Origin: a bacterium
GTDB taxonomy: Bacteria; Patescibacteriota; Microgenomatia; UBA1400; PJMF01
Assembly (NCBI GenBank): GCA_017431585.1
Contig: JAFRKU010000045.1
Span: forward strand, 1-22,860
DNA: 22,860 nucleotides
Direction: 5' to 3'
A model generated the notes under the pieces. The model did not search any database. It was not told the DNA's origin and saw only the letters and a list, made by a program, of their open reading frames with translations. Positions 7,262-14,159 of this stretch are shown here, one piece after another. How positions within the stretch are numbered: position 1 is the first letter of the stretch; the number at the start of each line of letters is the position of its first letter. The position numbers and the translations under genes were made by a program.

Positions 7262-7303
7262 TTTGTACAAATTTTGTCTATTATTGATCACATTTTGTGA
7301 ACA
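7262..7303. repeat. Intercistronic copies of the TAGACAAAATGTGWWCAA repeat
   Basis: The 42-nt gap between adaptor and ATPase genes is almost wholly repeat. TTGTACAAATTTTGTCTA (7263-7280) and TGATCACATTTTGTGAACA (7285-7303) are variants of the element seen three times at 4262-4351. The linking text TCTATTATTGATC also echoes TCTATTGATC at 4231-4240. Copies therefore lie on both sides of the ATPase-permease-duplicated-domain block. They could bind a regulator or act in mRNA processing. Confidence 0.65.
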
Positions 7304-8617
7304 TTAGTTACGGGGGCCACCGCCACCTGGTCCGCCGCCACCGCTAAAGCCACCCATCCCCCGCCCCATGCGGCTGGCGTCTTCTTCAAATTCCGGCAGC
7401 GAGAAAACGATTTGTTCGCCTTCGCTTAAGCCGGAGAGGACTTCCGTTTGGTTGCCGCTGGCGATGCCGATGGTAATTTCGCGCTGGGTTTGCTGGCCGT
7501 CTGCGGTCTGGACGGTGACGCTGCTGTGGCCTTGGAGAGTGGTGATGGCCAGGGTGGGGACAGTGAGCGCACCCTGGTGGCGACTGACGAGAATTTCGCC
7601 GTCCACTGATAAATTCGGTAACAAGGCGCTCAAGTCGGCGCGGGCGCTAGCAGTGGCGTCGCCGGCGTCATCAAAGCGGGCGATGACTTGGTAGGTGGTG
7701 ACACTATTACTGGTGGTGCCGTAGCGATCGACACTGACGATTTTACCTTGGTAGCTGGCGGGCAAATTGGTGCCGGAAATGGTGACCGGTTGGTCGAGGG
7801 CGAGCCGGCGGATGTCGCTGGCGCCGACGTTAAAGACGGCCAGGACTTGGTCGGAACTTTTGATGGTGGCCAGCCGCGCCGAAAGGCTGACGCCGGAGCC
7901 GGAAGAGTTGACGCTACCGAAACTCATGCCTTCCACGGCGGTGATGTTTTCGACCGTACCGCTGGCTGGCGCGTAGACAATGGCACCGGTGTTGCGATAG
8001 TTGGTGTAGGCGGAATTGACGTTGGCTTGCGCTTGGACGATGACTTGTTGCTGATTTTTGTACGAGCCTTCGGCGGCGAGCCAATCGGCCCATTGCATAA
8101 TCCAGTCGGGGTTTTCGTGGGCCAAATTTTCTTTGTCGGCGTGGTCAATGAAATATTGATTGGTTTTAAAAAGAGTGACTTGTAAACTGTTGAGTTGGTT
8201 TTGGGCCGACTCTAAATTGTTTTTGGCGGATAAATAGCTGGAATACGCCGACTGATTATTTTGTTTACCCTCAGGGGTGAGCTCCAGCTCAAACATTTTG
8301 TCGCCTTCGCGGACCGTTTGACCCTCGGTGACATAAACGCCGGTAATGTGGCCGATAGCTTGGGTTTGGACTTGGGTATAATTGGAAGAAGAAATAGTGC
8401 CAGTGACTTCCACGATTTCACGCAAGTCCCGACGCTCCACTGACACCAAACTAATGGCCGGCTGGTCGGTAGCTGATTTATCAGTCGCTGGCGTGAGCCA
8501 ATGATAAATTAACACCACTAACACAACTATTATAATAGTCGTCCAAATTTTGTGGCGCTTCATCCACGTCACTGGTAGCCATTTAGTAATTTTGCTTTTG
8601 ATATCCGTAATTTTCAT
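7304..8617 (-). CDS. HlyD/MacA-like membrane fusion (adaptor) protein
   Basis: This 437-residue adaptor has an N-terminal membrane anchor (about 26-42, TTIIIVVLVVLIYHWL). The first half of a lipoyl-like domain follows (TQAIGHITGVYVTEGQTVREGDKMFEL, about 85-111), then a long helical hairpin (about 118-210, with repeated Gln/Asn). The second lipoyl half (IVYAPASGTVENITAVEGM), a beta-barrel (NVGASDIRRLALDQPVTI) and a membrane-proximal domain complete it. The C-terminus is a short Gly-rich tail with few other residues (MGRGMGGFSGGGG). It is the first gene of the exporter operon and follows a block of 11-bp repeats. No clear Shine-Dalgarno precedes the ATG. Confidence 0.9.
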   Translation of the reverse strand: MKITDIKSKITKWLPVTWMKRHKIWTTIIIVVLVVLIYHWLTPATDKSATDQPAISLVSVERRDLREIVEVTGTISSSNYTQVQTQAIGHITGVYVTEGQTVREGDKMFELELTPEGKQNNQSAYSSYLSAKNNLESAQNQLNSLQVTLFKTNQYFIDHADKENLAHENPDWIMQWADWLAAEGSYKNQQQVIVQAQANVNSAYTNYRNTGAIVYAPASGTVENITAVEGMSFGSVNSSGSGVSLSARLATIKSSDQVLAVFNVGASDIRRLALDQPVTISGTNLPASYQGKIVSVDRYGTTSNSVTTYQVIARFDDAGDATASARADLSALLPNLSVDGEILVSRHQGALTVPTLAITTLQGHSSVTVQTADGQQTQREITIGIASGNQTEVLSGLSEGEQIVFSLPEFEEDASRMGRGMGGFSGGGGPGGGGPRN

Positions 8618-8642
8618 ATGTTTTGTTTTCTATGTGGGTTAG

Positions 8643-8694
8643 CGTATCACATCAATGTTAAAAAATTGTTAAAAAAACGTTAAAAAATGGTAAA
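8643..8694 (-). promoter_or_regulatory. Exporter operon promoter with four tandem 11-bp PhoP-like boxes
   Basis: Read on the minus strand, TTAACA-like hexamers occur at 8689-8694 (TTTACC), 8678-8683 (TTAACG), 8667-8672 (TTAACA) and 8656-8661 (TTAACA). They are in exact 11-bp phase with AT-only or nearly AT-only 5-bp spacers. The last box ends 7 nt before a weak extended -10 (TGT then GATACG, 8643-8648), whose predicted start lies about 18 nt before the adaptor ATG. Direct repeats of TTAACA with 5-bp spacers are the known B. subtilis PhoP binding pattern. A PhoB/OmpR-type regulator is encoded just upstream. Confidence 0.7.
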
Positions 8695-8726
8695 AATGTG
8701 TCATTTTGGGTGATTTTGGGGTCTAA

Positions 8727-8774
8727 TGTTAAAAAATCGTTAAAAAATTGGCTCCAATGTTAAAAAATGGTTAA
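8727..8774 (-). promoter_or_regulatory. Two further pairs of the 11-bp boxes
   Basis: Minus-strand TTAACA (8727-8732) with TTAACG (8738-8743) form one 11-bp pair. TTAACA (8758-8763) with TTAACC (8769-8774) form a second, 20 bp from the first and running into the stop codon of the kinase gene. With the four boxes at 8656-8694 this makes eight in about 120 bp, suggesting cooperative binding of several regulator dimers. Confidence 0.65.
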
Positions 8775-9868
8775 AGTTTACCGCTGAGCTGAAAAGTGGT
8801 CGCAGAGGGTGCCCCGGAAATTAAACTGAGTTGTAAATGCAAATCGTGACTGATATCTTGAGCGATACTCAGGCCCAAACCGCTGCCTGTTTGCGCCTGG
8901 ACACGCGAATCGGTGGCGCGATAGAAGCGCTGAAAAATTTGTGTGCGATCACGCTCATCAATACCCACGCCTTCGTTGATAATTTGGAGGCGCCAGCGGC
9001 GAGCGTGATAAGTGAGATCGGCTAGGACAGTGGTGCCAGGTTGGGCATATTTGCCGGCATTATCCAGCAAAATACCGATCAAGACGGTGAGCTGATCACT
9101 ATCGGTGCGCACCGGCAAGCGAAAGGGACCATTGTAGACATACTCAATTTTCGCGTCGCGATAAGTTTTTTGGTAGCGGCGGAGATTTTTTTTGATTAAT
9201 TCGGGTAAATTGACATGCTGGGAGCGGCGGGGCAGATTGGTAAGGCGATTGATAGTGAGCAGTTTTTCCACCATGGTTTGCATGTGAGTGGTTTCGTCGC
9301 GAATGACCGTGAGACTTTCGGTACAGGCGGAAGACAATTTTTCGCTGGCGAGCAAATTGAGTTCGGTTTTGATGGTGGTGATGGGCGTTTTGAGTTCGTG
9401 TGAGGCGTTGGCCAAAAAATCTTGCTGGGCAGCGGCGGCGGTGCGAGCCGGGCGCAGCAGGGCGCCGATGGCAAAATAGCCGATGATAGTCCCCAGTGAC
9501 CAAGTCACCAAACCAAAAAGCGTTAAATGCGACCAAACTTGGCGGTCGAATTTAGCCCAGGAAGAAGCCATCGGCTGGGACCAGTCGAAACCGGCCGGCG
9601 GACAGTCGGCGCGCTGCCACGGTGGAGCCGGTTTAGCGGCGGCATCGGGATTATCCGCGAGATTGGGAGCGGCGGGAGGAACAGAGGCAACAGGCGAGAG
9701 TTCTTCGCGCAGTTCCATTTGGAGGCCAGTTTTGGCGCGGTGATGAGTGCGCAGAAATAGACCAGTATATAATAGTATAATCAATCCCAGGCTGGCGGAA
9801 AAAATGGCCGTGAGATACCATTGCAGCTGAGCGAAACGACGCTGCTGACTGGTGAGACCAGGAGTCAT
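8771..9868 (-). CDS. Membrane sensor histidine kinase
   Basis: This 365-residue kinase has two membrane helices (about 17-39 and 115-137) flanking a Pro/Ala-rich outer loop of about 75 residues, too short for a PAS or Cache sensor. There is no obvious HAMP domain. The phosphoacceptor His157 lies in FLANASHELKTPITTIK. The ATPase domain shows the N-box (GILLDNAGKYAQPG), G1 box INEGVGID, the F-region IFQRFYRATDS and G2 box GSGLGLSIAQDI. The G1 box has Asn where most kinases have Asp. The ATG overlaps the regulator stop as ATGA (9865-9868), with GAGGAG 5 nt upstream. With a short sensor loop and an adjacent MacAB-like pump, it may sense envelope stress. Confidence 0.93.
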   Translation of the reverse strand: MTPGLTSQQRRFAQLQWYLTAIFSASLGLIILLYTGLFLRTHHRAKTGLQMELREELSPVASVPPAAPNLADNPDAAAKPAPPWQRADCPPAGFDWSQPMASSWAKFDRQVWSHLTLFGLVTWSLGTIIGYFAIGALLRPARTAAAAQQDFLANASHELKTPITTIKTELNLLASEKLSSACTESLTVIRDETTHMQTMVEKLLTINRLTNLPRRSQHVNLPELIKKNLRRYQKTYRDAKIEYVYNGPFRLPVRTDSDQLTVLIGILLDNAGKYAQPGTTVLADLTYHARRWRLQIINEGVGIDERDRTQIFQRFYRATDSRVQAQTGSGLGLSIAQDISHDLHLQLSLISGAPSATTFQLSGKL

Positions 9869-10548
9869 GATTTCTCCTCTCCGAGGCGGTAGCCGCGAGT
9901 TTTAAGCGTCTGGATCAAGGGTTTTTCTTGGGGGAAATCTTTGTCAATTTTGCGGCGCAAAAAACACATGTAGGTATCCACGACCCGATCGTAAACTTCA
10001 GTTTCATTTTGCCAGACATGAGTGAGCAATTCTGATTTGGTCACCACCCAGTGGGCTTTACTCATTAAATAGTAGAGGACTTGGAATTCTTTTTTGGACA
10101 AGGTGACCTGGCTGCCGGCGCGAGTGACCCGACCGGAGACGGGATCAAGAGTGAGGTTTTCCACTTGCAACAGGGGCGTTTTTTGGTCGGATTGGCGGCG
10201 CAAGAGGACTTGGACGCGGGCGAGCAGTTCTTCGACTTCGAAAGGTTTGCTCAAGTAATCGTCTGCCCCCGAGCGTAAACCGGCCACAATTTGAGGCGTA
10301 GCGGCCCGAGCAGTGAGCACCAAAATAGGCGTGGTGATACCAGCGCGGCGCAAGCGAGCAATGACTTCCAGGCCGTCGACTTTGGGCAGCGTCAGGTCCA
10401 AAATGATGAGATCGTGATACTGGCCGTCGATTAAATCCAAGGCTTCTTGGCCGTCGAAAGCTTGATCCACGGCAAAACCGGCGCGCTGCAAAATTTTGCT
10501 CAGCGAGCGATTGAGCGGGATTTTGTCTTCCACGATCATGATGCGCAT
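9865..10548 (-). CDS. OmpR/PhoB-family response regulator
   Basis: This 227-residue regulator has a receiver domain with the acidic pocket E7-D8, phosphorylated Asp51 (LIILDLTLPKVDG), Thr79 (VLTAR) and Lys101 (SKPF). A winged-helix DNA-binding domain follows (about 130-225, VTLSKKEFQVLYYLM, then VVDTYMCFLRRKI and TLKTRGYRL). It is co-transcribed with the kinase gene that follows. The start at 10548 is chosen because the receiver domain begins there (MRIMIVEDK) and TATAAT lies 7 nt upstream; longer frames upstream run through the promoter. An 11-bp box pair in its own promoter and eight boxes before the exporter operon predict its targets. Confidence 0.95.
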   Translation of the reverse strand: MRIMIVEDKIPLNRSLSKILQRAGFAVDQAFDGQEALDLIDGQYHDLIILDLTLPKVDGLEVIARLRRAGITTPILVLTARAATPQIVAGLRSGADDYLSKPFEVEELLARVQVLLRRQSDQKTPLLQVENLTLDPVSGRVTRAGSQVTLSKKEFQVLYYLMSKAHWVVTKSELLTHVWQNETEVYDRVVDTYMCFLRRKIDKDFPQEKPLIQTLKTRGYRLGEEKS

Positions 10549-10555
10549 ACTCTGT

Positions 10556-10586
10556 ATTATACTCCCGAATGTTAAAAAATCGTCAA
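10556..10586 (-). promoter_or_regulatory. Leaderless promoter of the two-component operon with a PhoP-like box pair
   Basis: On the minus strand TTGACG (10581-10586) and TTAACA (10570-10575) are spaced exactly 11 bp apart and precede a perfect TATAAT (10556-10561), 7 nt before the regulator ATG. TTGACG also serves as a possible -35 at 19-bp spacing. The shared element with 8643-8774 suggests autoregulation. Confidence 0.7.
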
Positions 10587-10608
10587 ACAAATGCCACCTT
10601 TGTCCCTC

Positions 10609-10637
10609 TTGACGAAAAAGCGGGCTTGTGATATAAT
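10609..10637 (+). promoter_or_regulatory. Promoter of the S1-protein operon
   Basis: TTGACG (10609-10614), 17 bp, then TATAAT (10632-10637) with an extended -10 TGTGA. Transcription should start near 10644, giving a leader of about 20 nt that holds the strong Shine-Dalgarno AAAGGAGG (10648-10655), 9 nt before the ATG. It diverges from the regulator promoter. Confidence 0.8.
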
Positions 10638-10664
10638 AGTGAGCGCGAAAGGAGGCCACACAAA

Positions 10665-11780
10665 ATGGCACAAGATACACAAACCAACAGCGATCAACCG
10701 CAAACGATGGCGGATTTGTTAGCGAAAAACAATGTAAAAATCGTTTCCCCGAAAGTGGACTCGACAGTGGAAGGCGTGATCGTCGCCAAAACACCTAAAT
10801 CGGTGGTGATTGATATCAACGCCAAAACCGAAGGGGTGATCATTGGCAAAGAATATGACATCGCCCGCGATTATATCGCCGGGCTGGAAGTCGGTCAGCG
10901 CATCAGCGTCACGGTGGCGAACAACGAAAGCAGCAAAAATCAAATTTTGTTATCATTGCGCCAGGCGGCCAACAAGCAAAAATGGGATTACTTTTACAAG
11001 GCTTTGGAATCCGGCGAGACGGTGGAGGTCAAAGGCATTGAAACCAATAAAGGCGGTTTGATCGTGTTGATCAACGGGATCCGCGGTTTCATTCCCTCCA
11101 GCCAATTTGGCAAACTTTATTTGGGTCGACTGTCTAAATTGCGCGGCGAGATGATCAAAGTCAAAACCATCGAAGTCGATCATGAGAAAAATCGCTTGAT
11201 TTTTAGCGAAAAATATGTGTCTGAAGCCAAAGAATTGTCGGCGCGCAATGAAGCGTTGCAAAAAGTGCAACCAGGCGACGTGTACGAAGGTGTGGTTTCT
11301 GGCGTGATGCCTTTTGGCGTGTTTGTGACCGCCGAGGTGCCGGTCAATGACAAAGGCGAAATCGGCTTGATCGAAGGTTTGGTGCACATTAGCGAAATTT
11401 CGTGGGAAAAAGTGGTGCATCCGGCCAGCCAATTTAAACTGGGCGATCGCGTCAAAGTCAAAGTCATTGACTCGGATCCGGACAATGAAAAGTTGAATTT
11501 GTCCATCAAACAGCTGACCGACGATCCGTGGCTGTCCATCGAGCAGCGCTATCCGGTGGGGACGGTGGTGTCCGGGGTGGTGTCGCGCGTGGAATCTTTT
11601 GGCGCTTTCATCAACGTGGAACCAGGCGTGGACGGTTTGATTCACAACAGCAAACTAGACAATGACCAGAAATTGCGCCGCGGCGAGACCATCAGCGTCA
11701 ACGTGGAAAGCATCGACAAGGAAGCCAAACGGATGAGTTTGAGCCTGGTGACCAACGAAATTCCGGTCAACTATAAATAA
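10665..11780 (+). CDS. rpsA: 30S ribosomal protein S1-like protein with four S1 domains
   Basis: This 371-residue protein consists of four S1/OB RNA-binding domains at about 33-100 (VDSTVEGVIVAKTPKSVVID), 116-184 (GGLIVLINGIRGFIPSSQ), 203-282 (GDVYEGVVSGVMPFGVFVT, LVHISEISWEKV) and 298-366 (GTVVSGVVSRVESFGAFI). A hydrophilic N-terminus of about 25 residues precedes them. S1 helps the small ribosomal subunit bind mRNA. Proteobacterial S1 has six domains; four-domain forms are common in Gram-positives and CPR. It has the strongest Shine-Dalgarno in the window and leads a two-gene unit with the 59-residue ORF. Confidence 0.9.
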   Translation: MAQDTQTNSDQPQTMADLLAKNNVKIVSPKVDSTVEGVIVAKTPKSVVIDINAKTEGVIIGKEYDIARDYIAGLEVGQRISVTVANNESSKNQILLSLRQAANKQKWDYFYKALESGETVEVKGIETNKGGLIVLINGIRGFIPSSQFGKLYLGRLSKLRGEMIKVKTIEVDHEKNRLIFSEKYVSEAKELSARNEALQKVQPGDVYEGVVSGVMPFGVFVTAEVPVNDKGEIGLIEGLVHISEISWEKVVHPASQFKLGDRVKVKVIDSDPDNEKLNLSIKQLTDDPWLSIEQRYPVGTVVSGVVSRVESFGAFINVEPGVDGLIHNSKLDNDQKLRRGETISVNVESIDKEAKRMSLSLVTNEIPVNYK

Positions 11781-11792
11781 AGGAGTGAACTT

Positions 11793-11972
11793 ATGTCCAA
11801 GCAAAGAATGATTATTACCGACGACCAAGTGCTGATTGACACCGAACTTTTGTTCGGGATGATTCGCTCGGCGGGTGGCAACTGGCAGCAGGTGGAAAAG
11901 CAAATTGAAGCCTTGTTGCATAGCGCCCAAACGGTCACGGAGACCAAAACGGAAGCTCCGGCGGCGGCGTAA
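11793..11972 (+). CDS. Small 59-residue protein downstream of S1
   Basis: Not recognised. The ORF starts 12 nt after the S1 stop with AGGAG (11781-11785) 7 nt upstream of the ATG, good support for translation despite its size. The product is acidic to neutral: MSKQRMIITDDQVLIDTELL, then a likely helix GNWQQVEKQIEALLHSAQ, then a Thr/Glu/Ala tail ending EAPAAA. No membrane segment or metal-binding Cys is present. Codon choice resembles its neighbour. It may act with S1 or the ribosome, but only position suggests that. Confidence 0.65.
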   Translation: MSKQRMIITDDQVLIDTELLFGMIRSAGGNWQQVEKQIEALLHSAQTVTETKTEAPAAA

Positions 11973-11987
11973 ATTGTACACAGAAAT

Positions 11988-12022
11988 TTGACAATTGCCC
12001 CTTATTATGATATAATAAGGGG
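11988..12022 (+). promoter_or_regulatory. Consensus promoter with a perfect palindrome over the -10 box
   Basis: TTGACA (11988-11993), 17 bp, TATAAT (12011-12016). The -10 box sits inside a perfect inverted repeat, CCCCTTATTAT (11998-12008) and its complement ATAATAAGGGG (12012-12022), separated by 3 nt. Such symmetry over a -10 box suits a repressor operator. It may also end transcripts of the preceding small ORF. Confidence 0.75.
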
Positions 12023-12047
12023 CATAATCTATAGGAAAGAGGTAGAT

Positions 12048-12647
12048 ATGAAGACCGAAAGGTCGACGTTACCGGTCATTACGACCGGCGACGAGGGCGT
12101 GCAATTAAACGCAGGGCGGCGGTTTGCGCTAGCTGGGGCGGGAGTGGGCCTGGCGCATGCCGAGGAAGCCATGGACATTATCGAGCGCGAGAGCGGGCAA
12201 ACAGTGACGCTGGTCAGCGGCGAGCAAGATGATTTTTTGGCAGCTCAGCTGGCCAACCCTAATCAGCATGAATACGAAGCGGTGACGCGGACGTGGGCCC
12301 AAGAGCGGGGGCGTGCTTACGCCGGACAGCTGCTTTTTGGCGACCCGCGGGAGTTGAGCGCGGGTGTGCGGGGACATTTGGTGCGACCGGCCGGTGTCCA
12401 CGTGGCGGAGCAAATAGTGCTGACGATTGGCGGGGGTGAGAGTCAGTTTAGTTTGCGCTCGGTGGTGATTAGTGCCGACTTTGCCAGCGCGCTGGCAAAA
12501 GACAAGTTGGCCGAGATTATCGGAACGCAAATTAATTTTTATCGTCAGCTACTGGGGCAGGAGTTGTCGGTGGTGATCGATGATCAAGGTGGCTGGCCGG
12601 CAGCGATCGTGGCGGCCAATCGGGCGGCAGTACAAAGTATCCTATAA
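12048..12647 (+). CDS. Hypothetical protein, 199 residues
   Basis: Not recognised. The start is set at the ATG at 12048 with AGAGG (12038-12042) 5 nt upstream and a consensus promoter before it; an upstream in-frame start would lie within that promoter. The protein has no signal peptide or membrane helix. A Gly/Ala-rich segment (RFALAGAGVGLAHAEEAM, about residues 25-42) and strands such as VTLVSGE hint at an alpha/beta fold. The second half has VVISADFASALAKDKLAEIIGTQINFYRQLL. It stands alone between two structured DNA elements: a palindromic promoter and a 14-bp inverted repeat that includes its stop codon. Confidence 0.7.
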   Translation: MKTERSTLPVITTGDEGVQLNAGRRFALAGAGVGLAHAEEAMDIIERESGQTVTLVSGEQDDFLAAQLANPNQHEYEAVTRTWAQERGRAYAGQLLFGDPRELSAGVRGHLVRPAGVHVAEQIVLTIGGGESQFSLRSVVISADFASALAKDKLAEIIGTQINFYRQLLGQELSVVIDDQGGWPAAIVAANRAAVQSIL

Positions 12648-12720
12648 GTCGCGCGCGCCGCACGTGGAGCGCGATTTTCGCCTGGAACGCCGCACGTGGA
12701 GCAATATTATAGGATACTTT
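12634..12720. repeat. 87-bp element bounded by 14-bp inverted repeats with an internal 15-bp direct repeat
   Basis: AAAGTATCCTATAA (12634-12647) is exactly inverted at 12707-12720. Between them CGCCGCACGTGGAGC occurs twice, at 12656-12670 and 12688-12702, 32 bp apart. The left arm codes for the last residues and stop of the preceding gene. No target-site duplication is visible. It lies between convergent genes and could act as a bidirectional transcription barrier, but it lacks a U-tract. The rest of the spacer (12721-12780) shows nothing recognisable. Confidence 0.75.
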
Positions 12721-12780
12721 AGCCGACACGAATCAGATAGCCAAAATGCTTTGATAAATGATATTTTGGGCCAGTATTTT

Positions 12781-14088
12781 TTACACTTGGCCGCGGATAA
12801 TCATGGCATCGATGACTTTTTTGACGGCGATGAGATAGGCGGCTTGACGGAGGCTATCGGCGGGACGCCGCTGGTGCATGGCCCAAACGTCGGCGAAGCT
12901 GCGCTCCATTAAGGGCGTGAGTTTGCCCAGCACCGTGTCATAGCTCCAAGTGTCGCCGGAGAGATTTTGCACCCACTCGAAATACGAGGTGGTGACACCG
13001 CCAGCATTGTCCAAGATATCCGGCATCACCATTTTGCCTTGGGAGACCAAGTATTTTTCGGCGTCCGGGGTGGTGGGACCATTGGCCATTTCAAAAATCA
13101 GCGGGGCTTTGATGGTATGCGCGTTGTCGGTGGTGATGGCGTTTTCTAAGGCGGCAGGCACGAGGACATTGACATCCAGCGACAAAATGTCGGCGGCGGG
13201 CAAAATTTCGCCGTTGACTTTGCCGGCGGAGTGGGCTTCATTGAAGCGGCGGTACTGGCGTTTGGCGGCGGCGGCTTCATCGATGTCTAGACCGTGACTA
13301 TTATAAAGAGTGTGGCGAGAGTCGGAGACGGCCACGACTTTGAAACCCAGACGAGCGGCGTGACGGGCGAACCAGGCGCCGACATTGCCAAAGCCTTGCA
13401 CGGCGATGGCGGTGTCAGCAATCTTCATTTTTTGGGCGCGAGCCAAAGCCGCCAGGACGGTAGCCCCGCCCAAACCGGTGGCCTCTTCTCTACCCTGGCT
13501 ACCGCCGAAAATCAGCGGCTTACCGGTGAAGGTGGCAGCGTAATTTTGCGTCAGGTCGTCGGCGTGCAGACGGATGAGCTCGTCGGCCATCCAGGCCATG
13601 ATTTGACCGTTGGTATTGACATCCGGCGCGGGCACGTCTTGCCACGGGCCGATGTAGGGCGCAAAAGCGCGGGTCCAGGCGCGCGAGAGAGCTTGGAGTT
13701 CCCGGGGCGAAAGCTCGTGGGGATCGACGGCGATACCGCCTTTGGCGCCGCCGTAGGGCAAGTTGGTGATGGCGCATTTCCAGGTCATCCACATAGAAAG
13801 GGCTTTGACTTCGGACTCACTAACTTGCGGATGGAAACGCAGGCCGCCTTTGTACGGACCGCGGGCGGCGTTGTGTTGGAAACGGTAGGCATCGAAGGTC
13901 TTTGGATGGCCGTCGTCCATGGTAAGCGTCAACTTTTTGGTATACAGGTGGTCGTGAGTGGCGAGTCGAGCGGCGGCGGCTTGAAGTTGGCTTTCGTCTT
14001 CATATTGATCGGCCAGGGCCGCGACGGCGTCGCGCAATTGCTGGCAAGCGGCGGCGTAGGGATCATTGGTGAGCTGTTTTTTTGACAT
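12781..14088 (-). CDS. gdhA: Glutamate dehydrogenase (Glu/Leu/Phe/Val dehydrogenase family)
   Basis: This 435-residue cytosolic enzyme interconverts glutamate with 2-oxoglutarate and ammonia. The family's key residues are present with correct spacing: Lys80 (GPYKGGLRFH), Lys104 (MTWKCAITNL), catalytic Lys116 (LPYGGAKGGI) and Asp156 (APDVNTN). These match K89, K113, K125 and D165 of the Clostridium symbiosum enzyme. The dinucleotide-binding loop is GFGNVG (about 234-239). GGSQGREEATG and EMANGPTTPDA are also typical. NAD versus NADP cannot be settled by eye. A TATAAT at 14113-14118 lies 24 nt upstream. It gives an otherwise reduced genome a link between nitrogen and carbon metabolism. Confidence 0.95.
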   Translation of the reverse strand: MSKKQLTNDPYAAACQQLRDAVAALADQYEDESQLQAAAARLATHDHLYTKKLTLTMDDGHPKTFDAYRFQHNAARGPYKGGLRFHPQVSESEVKALSMWMTWKCAITNLPYGGAKGGIAVDPHELSPRELQALSRAWTRAFAPYIGPWQDVPAPDVNTNGQIMAWMADELIRLHADDLTQNYAATFTGKPLIFGGSQGREEATGLGGATVLAALARAQKMKIADTAIAVQGFGNVGAWFARHAARLGFKVVAVSDSRHTLYNSHGLDIDEAAAAKRQYRRFNEAHSAGKVNGEILPAADILSLDVNVLVPAALENAITTDNAHTIKAPLIFEMANGPTTPDAEKYLVSQGKMVMPDILDNAGGVTTSYFEWVQNLSGDTWSYDTVLGKLTPLMERSFADVWAMHQRRPADSLRQAAYLIAVKKVIDAMIIRGQV

Positions 14089-14112
14089 AGTACTTTCTAA
14101 CTAATTGCGGCC

Positions 14113-14118
14113 ATTATA
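14113..14118 (-). promoter_or_regulatory. -10 box of the glutamate dehydrogenase promoter
   Basis: TATAAT on the minus strand preceded by GTG, 24 nt upstream of the ATG at 14088, giving a leader of about 18 nt with only a weak AGAAAG as ribosome site. No good -35 box is visible. Confidence 0.5.
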
Positions 14119-14159
14119 CACCCGCGGCGGGGCATTTATTGGCGCGTTTTTTGCGGGAA

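Noticed and set aside
7262..7291. Longer N-terminus of the ABC ATPase from a GTG at 7291
   Set aside because: The extra codons are intergenic repeat sequence, and the ATG at 7261 begins the normal protein.
7688..8185. 165-codon open frame on the plus strand, Gly/Asp/Val-rich
   Set aside because: Antisense to the HlyD-like adaptor gene; no ribosome site or motif.
8655..8775. Possible CRISPR or iteron array from the GTTAAAAAAT repeats
   Set aside because: Units are 11 bp in head-to-tail phase without unique spacers, which fits a regulator's boxes. No DnaA boxes or replication gene are nearby.
12656..12702. CACGTG-containing direct repeats as a transcription factor box
   Set aside because: Lies between two convergent gene ends, with no promoter nearby; better described as part of the inverted-repeat element.
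13294..14085. 263-codon open frame on the plus strand
   Set aside because: Antisense to glutamate dehydrogenase, which has all catalytic residues.
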